64,000 bases of DNA from Mycobacterium colombiense. Lineage in GTDB: Bacteria > Actinomycetota > Actinomycetes > Mycobacteriales > Mycobacteriaceae. Each line of letters begins with the position of its first letter. The stretch's first letter is position 1. The translations under genes were made by a program, and so were the position numbers. This document shows, in pieces, positions 34,487 through 43,425 of this stretch. The stretch spans positions 20,898 through 84,897 of the forward strand of contig NZ_LZSX01000011.1 in NCBI RefSeq assembly GCF_001665835.1, in the 5' to 3' direction. Below the pieces are notes generated by a model. That model made no database searches. It was given only the letters and a program-made list of their open reading frames with translations, and was not told the origin of the DNA.

Positions 34487-34572
34487 TGTCCGAGGGGGGA
34501 CTTGAACCCCCACGCCCATTAGTAGGGCACTAGCACCTCAAGCTAGCGCGTCTGCCATTCCGCCACTCGGAC
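34487..34572 (-). tRNA. tRNA-Leu (anticodon GAG)
   Basis: Type II tRNA on the minus strand, 86 bases without encoded CCA. Acceptor arms GTCCGAG (5', ending at 34572) and CTCGGAC plus discriminator A (34487) pair perfectly; the anticodon stem CTAGC/GCTAG encloses loop TTGAGGT with anticodon GAG; the long variable arm and the GGTTCAAGTCC T-arm fit leucine tRNA. It reads CUC/CUU codons. Confidence 0.95.
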
Positions 34573-34703
34573 AAGGCCAAACCAGCATGGGTTGGCAGCT
34601 AAGGCTATCGGATTGCGCGCCGCGAACCCAATCCAGCTCCCTCCGGACGTCTCGATGATCGGCATCGAGCCGTCCAGCCGCGGCAATGGTAGGAAAGGTG
34701 GTT

Positions 34704-36059
34704 GTGACCATTCAGAGCGGGGCGACCGAGGTGCCAACCAACCCGAGCGACGACGTGGTCGAGGTGGTCAGCAAGTTGATCCGGTTCGACACCACCAACA
34801 CCGGCGAACCGGCGACGACCAAGGGCGAGGCCGACTGCGCGCAGTGGATCGCCGAGCAGCTCGCCGAGGTCGGCTACGCGCCGCAGTATGTCGAGTCCGG
34901 CGCGCCCGGTCGCGGGAACGTGTTCGTCCGCCTGGCGGGCGCCGACAGGTCGCGTGGTGCGCTGCTGATCCACGGGCATCTCGACGTGGTGCCGGCTGAG
35001 CCGACCGAGTGGAGCGTGCACCCGTTCTCCGGCGCGATCAAAGACGGCTTCGTCTGGGGCCGTGGCGCGATCGACATGAAGGACATGGTCGGCATGATGA
35101 TCGTGGTGGCCCGCCAGTTGAAGCGCGCGGGCATCGTCCCGCCGCGCGACCTGATCTTCGCATTCATCGCCGACGAAGAACACGGCGGAACCTTCGGAGC
35201 GCAGTGGCTGGTCGATCACCGGCCGGAGCTCTTCACCGGCGTCACCGAGGCGATCGGTGAGGTGGGCGGTTTTTCGCTGACTGTGCCCCGCCGCGACGGG
35301 GGAGAGCGTCGGCTCTACCTGATCGAGACGGCCGAAAAGGGGCTGTCCTGGATGAAGCTCACCGCCCGGGGCCCGGCCGGACACGGGTCGATGGTGCACG
35401 ACCAGAACGCCGTCACCGCCGTCGCCGAGGCCGTCGGCCGCCTGGGCCGCCACCAGTTTCCGCTCGTGCTGACCGATACGGTCGCACAGTTCCTCGCCGC
35501 CGTCAGCGAGGAGACCGGGTTGACCTTCGACACCGAATCGGGCGACCTGCGCGGGGCGATCGAAAAGCTGGGCCCGATGGCCCGCATGCTCAAGGCGGTG
35601 CTGCACGACACCGCGAATCCCACCATGCTCAAGGCCGGATACAAGGCCAACGTCGTGCCGGCCATCGCCGAGGCGGTGGTGGACTGCCGGATCCTGCCGG
35701 GGCGCAAGGAGGCGTTCGAGGCCGAGATCGACGAGCTGCTCGGGCCGGACGTGACGCGCGAGTGGATCAAGGACTTCTCGTCGTATGAGACGAGCTTCGA
35801 CGGCGACCTCGTCGATGCCATGAATGAGGCGGTGCTGGCGCACGACCCGGGCGCCCGTACCGTGCCGTATATGCTTTCCGGTGGTACCGACGCGAAGTCG
35901 TTCGCGCGCTTGGGTATTCGTTGTTTCGGGTTCAGCCCGCTGCGCTTGCCGCCGGACCTGGATTTCACCGCGCTGTTCCACGGTGTCGATGAGCGGGTAC
36001 CCATCGATGCGCTGCGGTTCGGCACCGACGTGCTGGCCCACTTCCTGACCCACTGCTAG
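34704..36059 (+). CDS. M20-family metallopeptidase (Rv2141c-like, DapE/ArgE type)
   Basis: 451 residues. Two-metal M20 hydrolase: zinc ligands in [10 protein letters not shown] and the bridging Asp in [11 protein letters not shown], catalytic Glu pair in [10 protein letters not shown], and a C-terminal [13 protein letters not shown] holding the last histidine-side region. It hydrolyses an amide in an acylated amino acid or peptide; the substrate is not deducible. GTG 34704 is chosen since AGGAAAGG lies six bases upstream; ATG 34686 adds six residues. Confidence 0.92.
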   Translation: MTIQSGATEVPTNPSDDVVEVVSKLIRFDTTNTGEPATTKGEADCAQWIAEQLAEVGYAPQYVESGAPGRGNVFVRLAGADRSRGALLIHGHLDVVPAEPTEWSVHPFSGAIKDGFVWGRGAIDMKDMVGMMIVVARQLKRAGIVPPRDLIFAFIADEEHGGTFGAQWLVDHRPELFTGVTEAIGEVGGFSLTVPRRDGGERRLYLIETAEKGLSWMKLTARGPAGHGSMVHDQNAVTAVAEAVGRLGRHQFPLVLTDTVAQFLAAVSEETGLTFDTESGDLRGAIEKLGPMARMLKAVLHDTANPTMLKAGYKANVVPAIAEAVVDCRILPGRKEAFEAEIDELLGPDVTREWIKDFSSYETSFDGDLVDAMNEAVLAHDPGARTVPYMLSGGTDAKSFARLGIRCFGFSPLRLPPDLDFTALFHGVDERVPIDALRFGTDVLAHFLTHC

Positions 36060-36096
36060 AGGAACAAACGCAAGCCGATCACACGAGAGGACCGCC

Positions 36097-36627
36097 ATGA
36101 GCACTGCTCCTGACCCGTACGCATCGTTGCCGAAGCTGCCGACCTTCACGCTGACCTCGCAATCGGTTACCGACGGCCAGCCGCTGGCCAATCCGCAAGT
36201 CAGCGGAATCATGGGTGCCGGCGGCGAAGACGTCAGCCCCCAGCTGAGTTGGTCGGGATTCCCGGACGAGACCCGCAGCTTCGCCGTCACCGTCTACGAC
36301 CCCGACGCCCCCACGGCCTCCGGGTTCTGGCACTGGGCGGTGGCCAACCTGCCGGCCGACGTCACCGAGCTGCCCGCGGGCGCCGGCGATGGCAGCAACC
36401 TGCCAGGAGATGCGCTGACGCTGGTGAACGACGCCGGGCAGCGCCGCTACATCGGGGCCGCGCCGCCTGCGGGTCACGGCGCACACCGCTACTACATCGC
36501 GGTGCACGCCGTGGACACCGACAAGCTGGATCTTCCCGAGGACGCCAGCCCGGCCTTCCTCGGGTTCAACCTGTTCCAGCACGCCATCGCGCGGGCGGTC
36601 ATCCACGCCACCTACGAACAGAAGTAG
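36097..36627 (+). CDS. PEBP / Raf-kinase-inhibitor-like protein (Rv2140c-like)
   Basis: 176 residues of the phosphatidylethanolamine-binding fold: [27 protein letters not shown] and [13 protein letters not shown] form the anion-binding pocket, with [11 protein letters not shown] near the C-terminus. Cytoplasmic, no signal peptide. Called TB18.6 in M. tuberculosis; the ligand is unknown. It lies 37 bases after the M20 peptidase gene and is followed by an 18-bp tandem array. Confidence 0.94.
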   Translation: MSTAPDPYASLPKLPTFTLTSQSVTDGQPLANPQVSGIMGAGGEDVSPQLSWSGFPDETRSFAVTVYDPDAPTASGFWHWAVANLPADVTELPAGAGDGSNLPGDALTLVNDAGQRRYIGAAPPAGHGAHRYYIAVHAVDTDKLDLPEDASPAFLGFNLFQHAIARAVIHATYEQK

Positions 36628-36642
36628 GGCACCGGCGGGTTT

Positions 36643-36714
36643 CGGCCCGCAAGAGGGCTCCGGCCCGAAAGAGAGTTCCGGCCCGAATGAGGGCTCCGGC
36701 CCGCAGAGAGGGCC
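36643..36714 (+). repeat. 18-bp tandem repeat, four units
   Basis: Units start at 36643, 36661, 36679 and 36697 with an exact 18-base period; each begins CGGCCCG and continues with a purine-rich (A/G)AGAG part. The array starts 16 bases after the PEBP stop. No spacers, so not CRISPR. Confidence 0.85.
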
Positions 36715-36791
36715 CGCCCCGGACCCGAAATCACTTGCGCCACTTTAGTCCCGGTGCTTTCACCGCGGCGAGTTTTGTCGGTGGGTAGTCA

Positions 36792-36813
36792 TACCATTCG
36801 AACATGCGTTCGA
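36792..36813 (+). promoter_or_regulatory. Perfect SOS (LexA) box with a leaderless promoter
   Basis: TCGAAC-ATGC-GTTCGA (36798-36813) matches the mycobacterial LexA consensus TCGAAC-N4-GTTCGA at every fixed position. A TACCAT -10 element (36792-36797) ends six bases before ATG 36804, which lies inside the box, so bound LexA would cover the start of transcription. Confidence 0.85.
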
Positions 36814-37001
36814 GTACTTGCGAAGAGATTCAGGCCGACGTTGACGCGTTGAGCGCTGCCGTCTCCCGCTTCCAGGCGCCTTCCTGGGACGCGCTGACAC
36901 CTGCCGAGCTGGGGAAGTACGCGTTTCTGATCGGTCGGCTGGATGCACTCATCTATGAGCTGCGGAGCGCGTTCGCACGGCCGAGTGGGCGGTGCACATG
37001 A
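36804..37001 (+). CDS. Short DUF222 N-terminal fragment protein
   Basis: 65 residues resembling the first part of the next gene's product: [21 protein letters not shown] versus [21 protein letters not shown]. It carries the SOS box and leaderless promoter at its start, and its TGA overlaps ATG 36998 of the HNH gene (ATGA). It is either a translationally coupled leader protein or the remnant of a duplicated 13E12 gene whose body was lost. Confidence 0.5.
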   Translation: MRSSTCEEIQADVDALSAAVSRFQAPSWDALTPAELGKYAFLIGRLDALIYELRSAFARPSGRCT

Positions 37002-38416
37002 CTTTGACCGACCGTGAGGATCTCCAGGACGACGTTGACGCATTGCGCGCCGTCGTCTCTCGCTTCCGTGAACATTCGTATGATGCGCTGACCAACCCGG
37101 AGCGGTTGCAGATGCTGGAGATACTCGAGTGCGAGGCGCGTCGGCTTCGAACACCCAGTCATCAGCTCATCAATCAGATTGGTGAGCAAGGGGATTCGAC
37201 CGAGTTGGGTGGCAAGTTGTCCTGGGTGTTGGCCGACCGGCTGCACATCACTCGGGCCGAGGCCGCACGCCGCATCGCCGAGGCGGCCGATCTGGGGCCG
37301 CGCCGGGCGCTTTCCGGCGAACCGTTGGCGCCGGTGCTGCCCGCCACGGCGGCGGCGCAGCGGGAAGGGGCGATCGGGGCCGACCATCTGGCGGTGATCC
37401 GGCGGCTTTTCCACCAGCTGCCCGAGTCCGTCGACATCGAGACGCGTGAGCACGCCGAGAGGCAACTGGCGGCCAAGGCCACCGAATTTCGCCCCGATCA
37501 GCTCGCCAAGCTGGCCCGGCGCCTGATGGATTGCCTCAATCCCGACGGTAGCTACACCGACGAGGACCGGGCGCGGGTGCGTGGGCTGGTGCTCGGCAAT
37601 CAGCAGGCCGACGGCATGTCGCGCCTGAGCGGATGGCTGACGCCCGAAGCCAGAGCCAGCTGGGAGGCGGTGCTGGCCAAGCTGGCCGCGCCCGGCATGT
37701 GCAACCCCGACGATGACGCGCCGGTCGTGGACGGCGCCCCTTCGGAAGAAGCCATGCAGCGCGATACCCGCACCCCGGGTCAGCGTAACCACGACGGGCT
37801 CAACGCGGCGCTGCGGGCGATGCTGGCCAGCGGAGAGTTGGGTCAGCACAACGGGTTACCGGCCAGCATCGTCGTGACCACAACGCTCACAGAGCTCGAA
37901 GCGGCCGCCGGGAAAGGTTTGACCGGCGGCGGCACCATTCTTCCCATGTCGGACGTCATCCGCCTGGCCCGTCATGCCCACCATTACCTCGCGATCTTCG
38001 ACAAGGGCACGGCGTTGGCGCTGTATCACACCAAGCGCCTCGCGTCGGCCGGTCAACGAATTGTCTTGTATGCCAAGGACCGTGGGTGTTCGCATCCAGG
38101 CTGCGACGTGTCGGGTTATTTCTGCGAGGTCCACCACGTCGAAGATTGGGCCAGGACGTACCGCACCGACATCGACCAACTCGCCATGGCCTGTGGACCA
38201 CACCACCGGCTTCTCGAGAAGGGCTGGACCACCCGAAAACGCGCCAACGGGATACCGAATGGATACCGCCGCCGCATCTCGATCGCGGGCAACCGCGAAC
38301 CAACAGCTTCCATCACCCGGAGGATCTGTTGTGCGAGGACGAGGACGGAGAAGACGACAACGCGGTGGGGGCAGCTTGATGCGCGACTCACATGCGTCCG
38401 TACGCGACGGCCATGA
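36998..38416 (+). CDS. 13E12-repeat family protein: DUF222 plus HNH nuclease, frameshifted tail
   Basis: 472 residues in the current frame. DUF222 domain (about residues 20-290) followed by an HNH nuclease domain ([25 protein letters not shown] ... [16 protein letters not shown]) with the Cys pair and HH intact. After WTTRK the reading frame appears to be lost: the usual family tail ([11 protein letters not shown]) is found one frame over, ending at 38379, as if one G were missing from the run at 38249-38251. The nuclease core is kept and the tail replaced. M. tuberculosis 13E12 genes are DNA-damage inducible; here the SOS box upstream would drive both cistrons. Confidence 0.75.
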   Translation: MTLTDREDLQDDVDALRAVVSRFREHSYDALTNPERLQMLEILECEARRLRTPSHQLINQIGEQGDSTELGGKLSWVLADRLHITRAEAARRIAEAADLGPRRALSGEPLAPVLPATAAAQREGAIGADHLAVIRRLFHQLPESVDIETREHAERQLAAKATEFRPDQLAKLARRLMDCLNPDGSYTDEDRARVRGLVLGNQQADGMSRLSGWLTPEARASWEAVLAKLAAPGMCNPDDDAPVVDGAPSEEAMQRDTRTPGQRNHDGLNAALRAMLASGELGQHNGLPASIVVTTTLTELEAAAGKGLTGGGTILPMSDVIRLARHAHHYLAIFDKGTALALYHTKRLASAGQRIVLYAKDRGCSHPGCDVSGYFCEVHHVEDWARTYRTDIDQLAMACGPHHRLLEKGWTTRKRANGIPNGYRRRISIAGNREPTASITRRICCARTRTEKTTTRWGQLDARLTCVRTRRP

Positions 38417-38480
38417 TCAGGCCCAAACCCGCTAGCAAGATAAACATGATCGTCACCGGGTCGACAACTTCGAAGATCAT
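38388..38480 (-). CDS. Possible 30-residue membrane peptide
   Basis: Minus-strand ATG 38480 to TGA 38388-38390 encodes a 30-residue peptide: a short acidic start ([10 protein letters not shown]), one hydrophobic helix ([18 protein letters not shown]) and a basic end (RM). An AGGGTGA ribosome-site-like sequence lies four bases before the ATG. It overlaps the frameshifted 3' end of the HNH gene antisense. The composition is like bacterial single-helix small proteins, but no homologue is recalled. Confidence 0.4.
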   Translation of the reverse strand: MIFEVVDPVTIMFILLAGLGLIMAVAYGRM

Positions 38481-38570
38481 GTGATCACCCTGGGTGGGCC
38501 GATGGTGTATTTGGCTGTGGTCCAACATATCCGGACATCGTGCGATGAACTGAAGTCGTGTAATCGGTCA

Positions 38571-39038
38571 TTACTTCAATCCAGCCGGGTGAATTCCGTA
38601 CGGCACGGCTTCAAGCAGTGTGACGTTCAGGGCCGCACCACTGGGCAGGGTATAGGTGCGTCGTTCACCGGGGCGTGCACCTGCGATCGCGGCGCCTAGC
38701 GGGGATTCGTTGGAGTAGACCTCGATGTCGCTGTATTCGGCGTCGCGTACGCCTAGAAGGAAGGTCTCGGTGTCGCCGGTATCGTCGTAGCGGACTGTCA
38801 AAACCATGCCGGGCTCCGCGATCCCGTCGTCGGGCGGGTCCTCGCCGACGACGGCATTGAACAACAAGTCATGGATACGTTGGATCCTGGCCTGCCACGC
38901 GTGTTGGGCAGCGATGGCGTTGTCGTCCGACCGACCGTCGGCGGATGCGCTGGTGTGCAACACACGTAACCTGGCCAGTTCCCTCTGTAGCCGCTCGTAG
39001 CCGTGCGGCGAAATCCACACGGGTTGCGTGCTGGTCAT
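38571..39038 (-). CDS. GreA/GreB-like RNA polymerase-binding protein (copy 1)
   Basis: 155 residues. The C-terminal GreA/GreB domain is clear (EPGMVLTVRYDDTGDTETFLLG ... VYSNESPLGAAIAGARPGERRTYTLPSG). The N-terminal part is a shortened coiled-coil. It resembles Rv3788, a Gre homologue reported to inhibit rather than rescue RNA polymerase at the secondary channel. ATG 39038. It lies 14 bases after a paralogue, likely one transcript. Confidence 0.82.
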   Translation of the reverse strand: MTSTQPVWISPHGYERLQRELARLRVLHTSASADGRSDDNAIAAQHAWQARIQRIHDLLFNAVVGEDPPDDGIAEPGMVLTVRYDDTGDTETFLLGVRDAEYSDIEVYSNESPLGAAIAGARPGERRTYTLPSGAALNVTLLEAVPYGIHPAGLK

Positions 39039-39052
39039 GTTCGTTGCTCTCC

Positions 39053-39646
39053 TTATGTCGTAGTGAGTTGAGGTCGCGGCCCCCGTGCGACGCGAACGTC
39101 GTTGGTGCGGTTGGTTTCCGGGCCGCTCCCTGTTAGACAGCTTGGGCCGCTGTTAGCGGTTAGGTCGCGGTGGGCTGTCTGTGAGCGGGTGCCTTTCGTC
39201 AGATGCATTTCATAGGGCACCGCCTCCAGCAGCGTCACCAGTCGTCCCGTCTCATCGGGAATTGAGTAGATGCGCTGGTCGCCGGGACGCGCGCCGGCTA
39301 TCGCGCGGCCCAACGGCGAGGCCATCGAGTAGACCTTGATGTCGGCGCCTTCGCTGCCGCGTCTGCCTAGCAGAAAGGTTTCGGTCTCACCGGTGGCGTC
39401 GTAGCGGATGGTCAAAACCATGCCCGGTTCGGCGATGGGATCACCGGCGGGATTCTCGCCAATGATCGCCTTGGCCAACAGGTTCTGAATCTCGCGGATA
39501 CGTCGTTGTAGCACTGAGCTCTTCGCGTCGAAGTCCATTAAGTCGTCAGGAACTTCTACGATCAGCCCCGACCGCAACGCGTTGAGTTTGTTCCGCAGGC
39601 GGGTGTATTGCTGTCGTGTCATCCAGATGGATTCGGTGCTGGTCAA
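39053..39646 (-). CDS. GreA/GreB-like RNA polymerase-binding protein (copy 2)
   Basis: 197 residues from TTG 39646, chosen because the N-terminus (MTSTESIWMTRQQYTRL) then matches copy 1 (MTSTQPVWISPHGYERL); an ATG eight codons in is the alternative. Short coiled-coil (SSVLQRRIREIQNLLAKAI), then the Gre C-terminal fold (EPGMVLTIRYDATGETETFLLG ... SPLGRAIAGARPGDQRIYSIP). An extra hydrophilic tail of about 45 residues is absent from copy 1. Likely acts on RNA polymerase. Confidence 0.8.
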   Translation of the reverse strand: MTSTESIWMTRQQYTRLRNKLNALRSGLIVEVPDDLMDFDAKSSVLQRRIREIQNLLAKAIIGENPAGDPIAEPGMVLTIRYDATGETETFLLGRRGSEGADIKVYSMASPLGRAIAGARPGDQRIYSIPDETGRLVTLLEAVPYEMHLTKGTRSQTAHRDLTANSGPSCLTGSGPETNRTNDVRVARGPRPQLTTT

Positions 39647-39924
39647 TTTGAGCGGTGTCCTTTCGATTGTCGGGGAGCGTCGTCAGGGGCGGGCCTAAGT
39701 AGGCGGCCGCCGCTGACGACTCGGAGGCTCATGGTGGGCGAAATGCCGGAGCGGCTGAAGGTTTTCGTTGGGCGTTGATTCCATGATGGCGTGCGCGGGC
39801 ACGACGGTGTTTGCCGAAAACCGACAACGGCGGTGCGCTGCATTGTCACGCCCCGACAATGCTGTTGCCGAGGCTGCCCCGAAGCGGTCTCGACCTGAGC
39901 GGCGAGAGCTTCTGGCGCGTTGCC
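39647..39924. promoter_or_regulatory. Gap upstream of the Gre-like pair with an inverted repeat
   Basis: Non-coding. It holds an inverted repeat GCATTGTC / GACAATGC with a 7-base spacer at 39840-39862, a likely operator for the Gre-like pair. No gene is seen. Confidence 0.5.
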
Positions 39925-40554
39925 TTATTGCCGCTCGACGAGGCGGTCGAAACTCTGTTGCCATCGGTCGTAGCGGAGTCGGTCAAGGGTGATACGTGCG
40001 CGCGCGAATAGGGCCACTGCCAAGAGACTCACACACCACCAGGTCGCTACCGCGAAGACCAGCGCCTCGTCGCGGGCGGTGTTTAGCGGTCGGGCAACCG
40101 GAAGGCCGTCGTCGTCTATCCAAATCTCAATATCGTCGCCGAGCTTGGCTGTCAGCGGCGCGGTGACGTCGCCGGTGCGTTCGGCCCCGGCGGCAAACCA
40201 TCGGGCAGGAACGGTCACTGTCGGGCTTTCAAGGTCGCGGCGAGGGTGACTCTCGCCGGTGACAGTCGCGGTCACCGGGCGGCGGGTTTGGATCTGCTCG
40301 GCGTAGAGGCGGCTCCGAGAATCATGCACCGCGGTGCCCAGCGCGGCACCGATAGGTACGGCGAGCAGCGAGGCCGCAACGGCTAACACCAAAATCAGCG
40401 CCTCCAACCGGTCCGTGGTGCGTATCAGCGGGTTACGACCGAAGAGCCGCACGAACAGCCTCCGCGGCAACGGCACGGTGAAGGTCTCCATCGAGGCGTC
40501 ATCATCCGATCGGCGGTCGGCGATCGATTGATGATCGGGGTCTGAGGTCGACAT
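39925..40554 (-). CDS. Rv1733c-like two-helix membrane protein
   Basis: 209 residues. First membrane helix near residues 55-75 (LEALILVLAVAASLLAVPIGAALG), an outside domain of about 90 residues with VTATVTGESH and a WIDDDG motif, then a second helix (ALVFAVATWWCVSLLAVALFA) and a basic tail. The layout matches Rv1733c, a dormancy-regulon membrane protein of M. tuberculosis; no DosR box was found here. ATG 40554 is set by AGGAGA seven bases upstream. Confidence 0.78.
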   Translation of the reverse strand: MSTSDPDHQSIADRRSDDDASMETFTVPLPRRLFVRLFGRNPLIRTTDRLEALILVLAVAASLLAVPIGAALGTAVHDSRSRLYAEQIQTRRPVTATVTGESHPRRDLESPTVTVPARWFAAGAERTGDVTAPLTAKLGDDIEIWIDDDGLPVARPLNTARDEALVFAVATWWCVSLLAVALFARARITLDRLRYDRWQQSFDRLVERQ

Positions 40555-40689
40555 CGAACATCTCCTATCGGAGAGTTGGCGTGGGTTTGAGGTATCGCGC
40601 GGCGGGCGGAAACCAGCCGTCACTCAAACCTGCCCTCTGAGTTGGCAACCTTAATGATGGTGCGGATGGCTGCTGCAAGCTTTGCGCAG

Positions 40690-40731
40690 CCCGACAACGA
40701 CGCTGTCCCGCTTTGTCGGGTTTCGACAGCG
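40690..40731 (-). promoter_or_regulatory. Two interlocked inverted repeats after pucR
   Basis: On the minus strand the order is CGCTGTC, CCCGACAA, GACAGCG, TTGTCGGG: the first pairs with the third and the second with the fourth, the layout of an H-type pseudoknot or two exclusive hairpins. It lies 8 bases after the pucR stop and 136 bases before the next gene. Confidence 0.5.
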
Positions 40732-40738
40732 CCCTTGG

Positions 40739-42259
40739 TCAATCGGTGTCGATGGCCGCGAGTTCTATCGTCATCGCCAACCGTTTTCTGGCATCGTCTA
40801 ACTGCAGGTTGGTGATCTCGGCCATCTTGCGCAGCCGGTAACGCACGGTATTTTCGTGCACTCCCAGCCGTTCACCGGCCTCGGTCGGGTCGCCCTGGGC
40901 CTCCAGCCATGCTCGCAGCGTGGCCACGTAGTCGGTCCCGTGGGCGCGGTCATGGCGGCCTAGCTCGGCCACCGGACCACGGGATGGGGACCGGCCTGAG
41001 CGCGCGGCGGTGCGCAATCGCTGCAGCAGGATGTCAGCCCATGACTCGTCATAGACCGGAGGCAGGGCCCCGGGTGACATCTCATGCAGCGCAAGACATT
41101 CCTCGGCTTCATGGCGTGCAGCGGCGAGGTCTGTCACCTCAGCCGCGCCACTTACGCCGGCCAGCACCGTCGCCTGTTCGGGGAGGGCCGCCCGCAGACC
41201 GGCTACCCATCGCCGCGCCGGTGCCTGCCCGCCGGGAAGCAGCGTGTAAACGATATTGCCTGCCAAAGCGCTGCGACCCGGCCGTGACCAGCCGAACCCG
41301 GTGGTGGCGCGTTCGAACGCCAACAACAGAGCGGCATCGCGTTCGTCGCCGATGAACGCCTGCAGCGCAATAACCCTCAAACCGTCGTGCGGCAGACCCA
41401 GCCTGCTAGCCACCATGGCGGCATCAGCCGTGCCCTCCAACAACCGGATCACCAGTTCGGATTCGATTTGGCGCTCCAAGTCGGCGCTGGCTCGTGACCG
41501 TAGAAGATGCAGGGCCACCGTGTGTGCACCCTCGGCCAAGGCGCTGCGCGCCGCTTCGTCCAGCGGCGCCGAACACGCCACCCACACCGACCCGATCAGC
41601 TCTCCTCCGGAGCGCACCGCCACCACCATGCGACCGATCAAGCCGTGCTCGGAGTCCTCGGGGACAAACAGCGGCTCGTTGGAGACCCCCAGGTGTGCGA
41701 ATACGCTCCGCGCATCCAACGATGCGCGGAGCTGCTCCGGTGTCTGTCGTTCCAGGATCGTCTGCACCCGCGCCGGATCGGCATGTTGCTGCAGTTTCGA
41801 ATACGCCAACACCCGCAACAGCCGATCGTGAATGACAACTGAACTGCCGATAGCATCCGCCAGGCTATCGGCCAGCGCGAACAGATCCGTTGGGCCACGA
41901 CCGGATTCAGTCTCACGGCCCTCCAGCACCAGCCCGTAGACGACCGTACCCACCTCGCTCCACGTGACCTTCTCGTCGACCACCATGACCGCGCCGACCC
42001 CGGCGTCTCTGTCAAACGCGATTCGCTCCTCACCGCCGCGTACCAACACCACGACAGCACGCGCTGAAGCTGCCCACTGCATTGCTTCGCTAACGGAGGC
42101 GGCACCGATCGCCAGCAATACGTCGCCTACCACCACATGATCCGGCGCGGCTTCGTGGATCACCACGCTGCGCAGTTCAGTCGACCTGGGCACCGACGAC
42201 CAACGCAAGCCGACTCCATAACCACCCAGCACGTTCACCAGGCGGTCCAAAGTGATCAC
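40739..42259 (-). CDS. PucR/CdaR-family transcriptional regulator
   Basis: 506 residues. An N-terminal PucR-like ligand domain ([36 protein letters not shown]), a GAF-like middle and a C-terminal helix-turn-helix of the PucR type: LRAWLEAQGDPTEAGERLGVHENTVRYRLRKMAEITNLQLDD. Such regulators respond to small metabolites such as purine breakdown products; the target is unknown. It lies 59 bases after pyrD on the same strand. Confidence 0.88.
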   Translation of the reverse strand: MITLDRLVNVLGGYGVGLRWSSVPRSTELRSVVIHEAAPDHVVVGDVLLAIGAASVSEAMQWAASARAVVVLVRGGEERIAFDRDAGVGAVMVVDEKVTWSEVGTVVYGLVLEGRETESGRGPTDLFALADSLADAIGSSVVIHDRLLRVLAYSKLQQHADPARVQTILERQTPEQLRASLDARSVFAHLGVSNEPLFVPEDSEHGLIGRMVVAVRSGGELIGSVWVACSAPLDEAARSALAEGAHTVALHLLRSRASADLERQIESELVIRLLEGTADAAMVASRLGLPHDGLRVIALQAFIGDERDAALLLAFERATTGFGWSRPGRSALAGNIVYTLLPGGQAPARRWVAGLRAALPEQATVLAGVSGAAEVTDLAAARHEAEECLALHEMSPGALPPVYDESWADILLQRLRTAARSGRSPSRGPVAELGRHDRAHGTDYVATLRAWLEAQGDPTEAGERLGVHENTVRYRLRKMAEITNLQLDDARKRLAMTIELAAIDTD

Positions 42260-42318
42260 CAGCCGCTCCTAATGCCGAACTGGTAGTCAGCCTATCCAGA
42301 AGTCAAGCTCGGCCTGAG

Positions 42319-43425
42319 CTACTCCGGTGTGCGGGCCGCCGAGCCGACGGCAGCACCGAGGGACGCGAAGCCGCCGTCATGCAGCCGCTGCGCGATGCCC
42401 TGGTGAATCTGCTTGGCCCACAAGCCTCCTCCGTAGATGAAGCCCGTATAGCCCTGCAGCAGCGATGCGCCCGCGGTGATCCGCTCCCACGCGTCGTCCG
42501 CCGTCTCGATGCCCCCGACGCTGATCAGCACCAGGCGGTCGCCGACCCGGCCGTACAGCCTGCGCAGCACCTCGACGGCGCGGCGCGCCACCGGCGGACC
42601 GGAGATGCCGCCCGGACCCAGCTCGTCGACCCCCGGTGTGTGCAGACCCTGGCGCGACACGGTGGTGTTGGTGGCGACGATACCGGCCAGCCCCAGTTCG
42701 ACTGCCAGGTCTGCGATCTCGTCCACATCGGAATCGGAAAGATCCGGCGCGATCTTCACCAGCACCGGTGTCGACGTCTCGGCGAGCACGGCCGACAGGA
42801 TGGGCCGCAGCGACTCGACCGCCTGCAGATTGCGCAGCCCGGGCGTGTTCGGCGAGCTGACATTGACCACCAGGTAGGACGCCAGCGGGCCGACCAGCCG
42901 GGCGCTCGCCCGGTAATCGTCGACGGCCTCGTCGGCCGGCGTCACCTTCGTCTTGCCGATGTTGACCCCGATCGGCACCTCGGGCCGCTGCCGCGAAAGC
43001 CGCATCGCCAGCGCGCCCGCACCGAGATTGTTGAAGCCCATCCGATTCAGCAGCGCCCGGTCGGCCGGAAGCCGGAACATGCGCGGGGCGGGATTGCCGG
43101 GTTGCGGGTTGGCGGTGACCGTCCCAACCTCCGCGTGCCCGAAGCCCAGCGCGCCCCAGGTGAGCAGGCCGAGGCCGTCCTTGTCGAAGCCGGCCGCCAG
43201 CCCAAGCGGCCCGGGAAAGCGCACCCCGAACACCGTGCTGGCCAGCGCCGGATCCGTCGGGGCCAGCAGCCGGCGCAGCACCCGCCGCGGCCACCCGACC
43301 GCGGTGACACCGCGCAGCAAGGCGAATACCAGCGTGTGGATCCGCTCGGGCGGGATCACGAAAAACAGCGGTCGCAGCAAGCCGTATATCCGGTGTCCGC
43401 CCTTGCGTGGCTGGGCGGGCGTCAC
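42319..43425 (-). CDS. pyrD: Dihydroorotate dehydrogenase (quinone), class 2
   Basis: 368 residues from GTG 43425. Converts dihydroorotate to orotate in pyrimidine synthesis using FMN and menaquinone at the membrane. Class 2 features: an N-terminal amphipathic helix ([24 protein letters not shown]), FMN site [10 protein letters not shown], catalytic Ser region [13 protein letters not shown], and [29 protein letters not shown]. The ORF is open to 43851, but upstream residues overlap the DUF5703 gene. The GTG overlaps its stop by four bases. Confidence 0.95.
   Translation of the reverse strand: MTPAQPRKGGHRIYGLLRPLFFVIPPERIHTLVFALLRGVTAVGWPRRVLRRLLAPTDPALASTVFGVRFPGPLGLAAGFDKDGLGLLTWGALGFGHAEVGTVTANPQPGNPAPRMFRLPADRALLNRMGFNNLGAGALAMRLSRQRPEVPIGVNIGKTKVTPADEAVDDYRASARLVGPLASYLVVNVSSPNTPGLRNLQAVESLRPILSAVLAETSTPVLVKIAPDLSDSDVDEIADLAVELGLAGIVATNTTVSRQGLHTPGVDELGPGGISGPPVARRAVEVLRRLYGRVGDRLVLISVGGIETADDAWERITAGASLLQGYTGFIYGGGLWAKQIHQGIAQRLHDGGFASLGAAVGSAARTPE

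Noticed and set aside
34605..36290. 561-residue open frame antisense to the M20 peptidase
   Set aside because: Shadow of a conserved enzyme gene; its composition is typical of GC-rich antisense frames.
36643..36714. Possible CRISPR array
   Set aside because: Units are 18 bases and directly abutting, with no unique spacers and no cas genes nearby.
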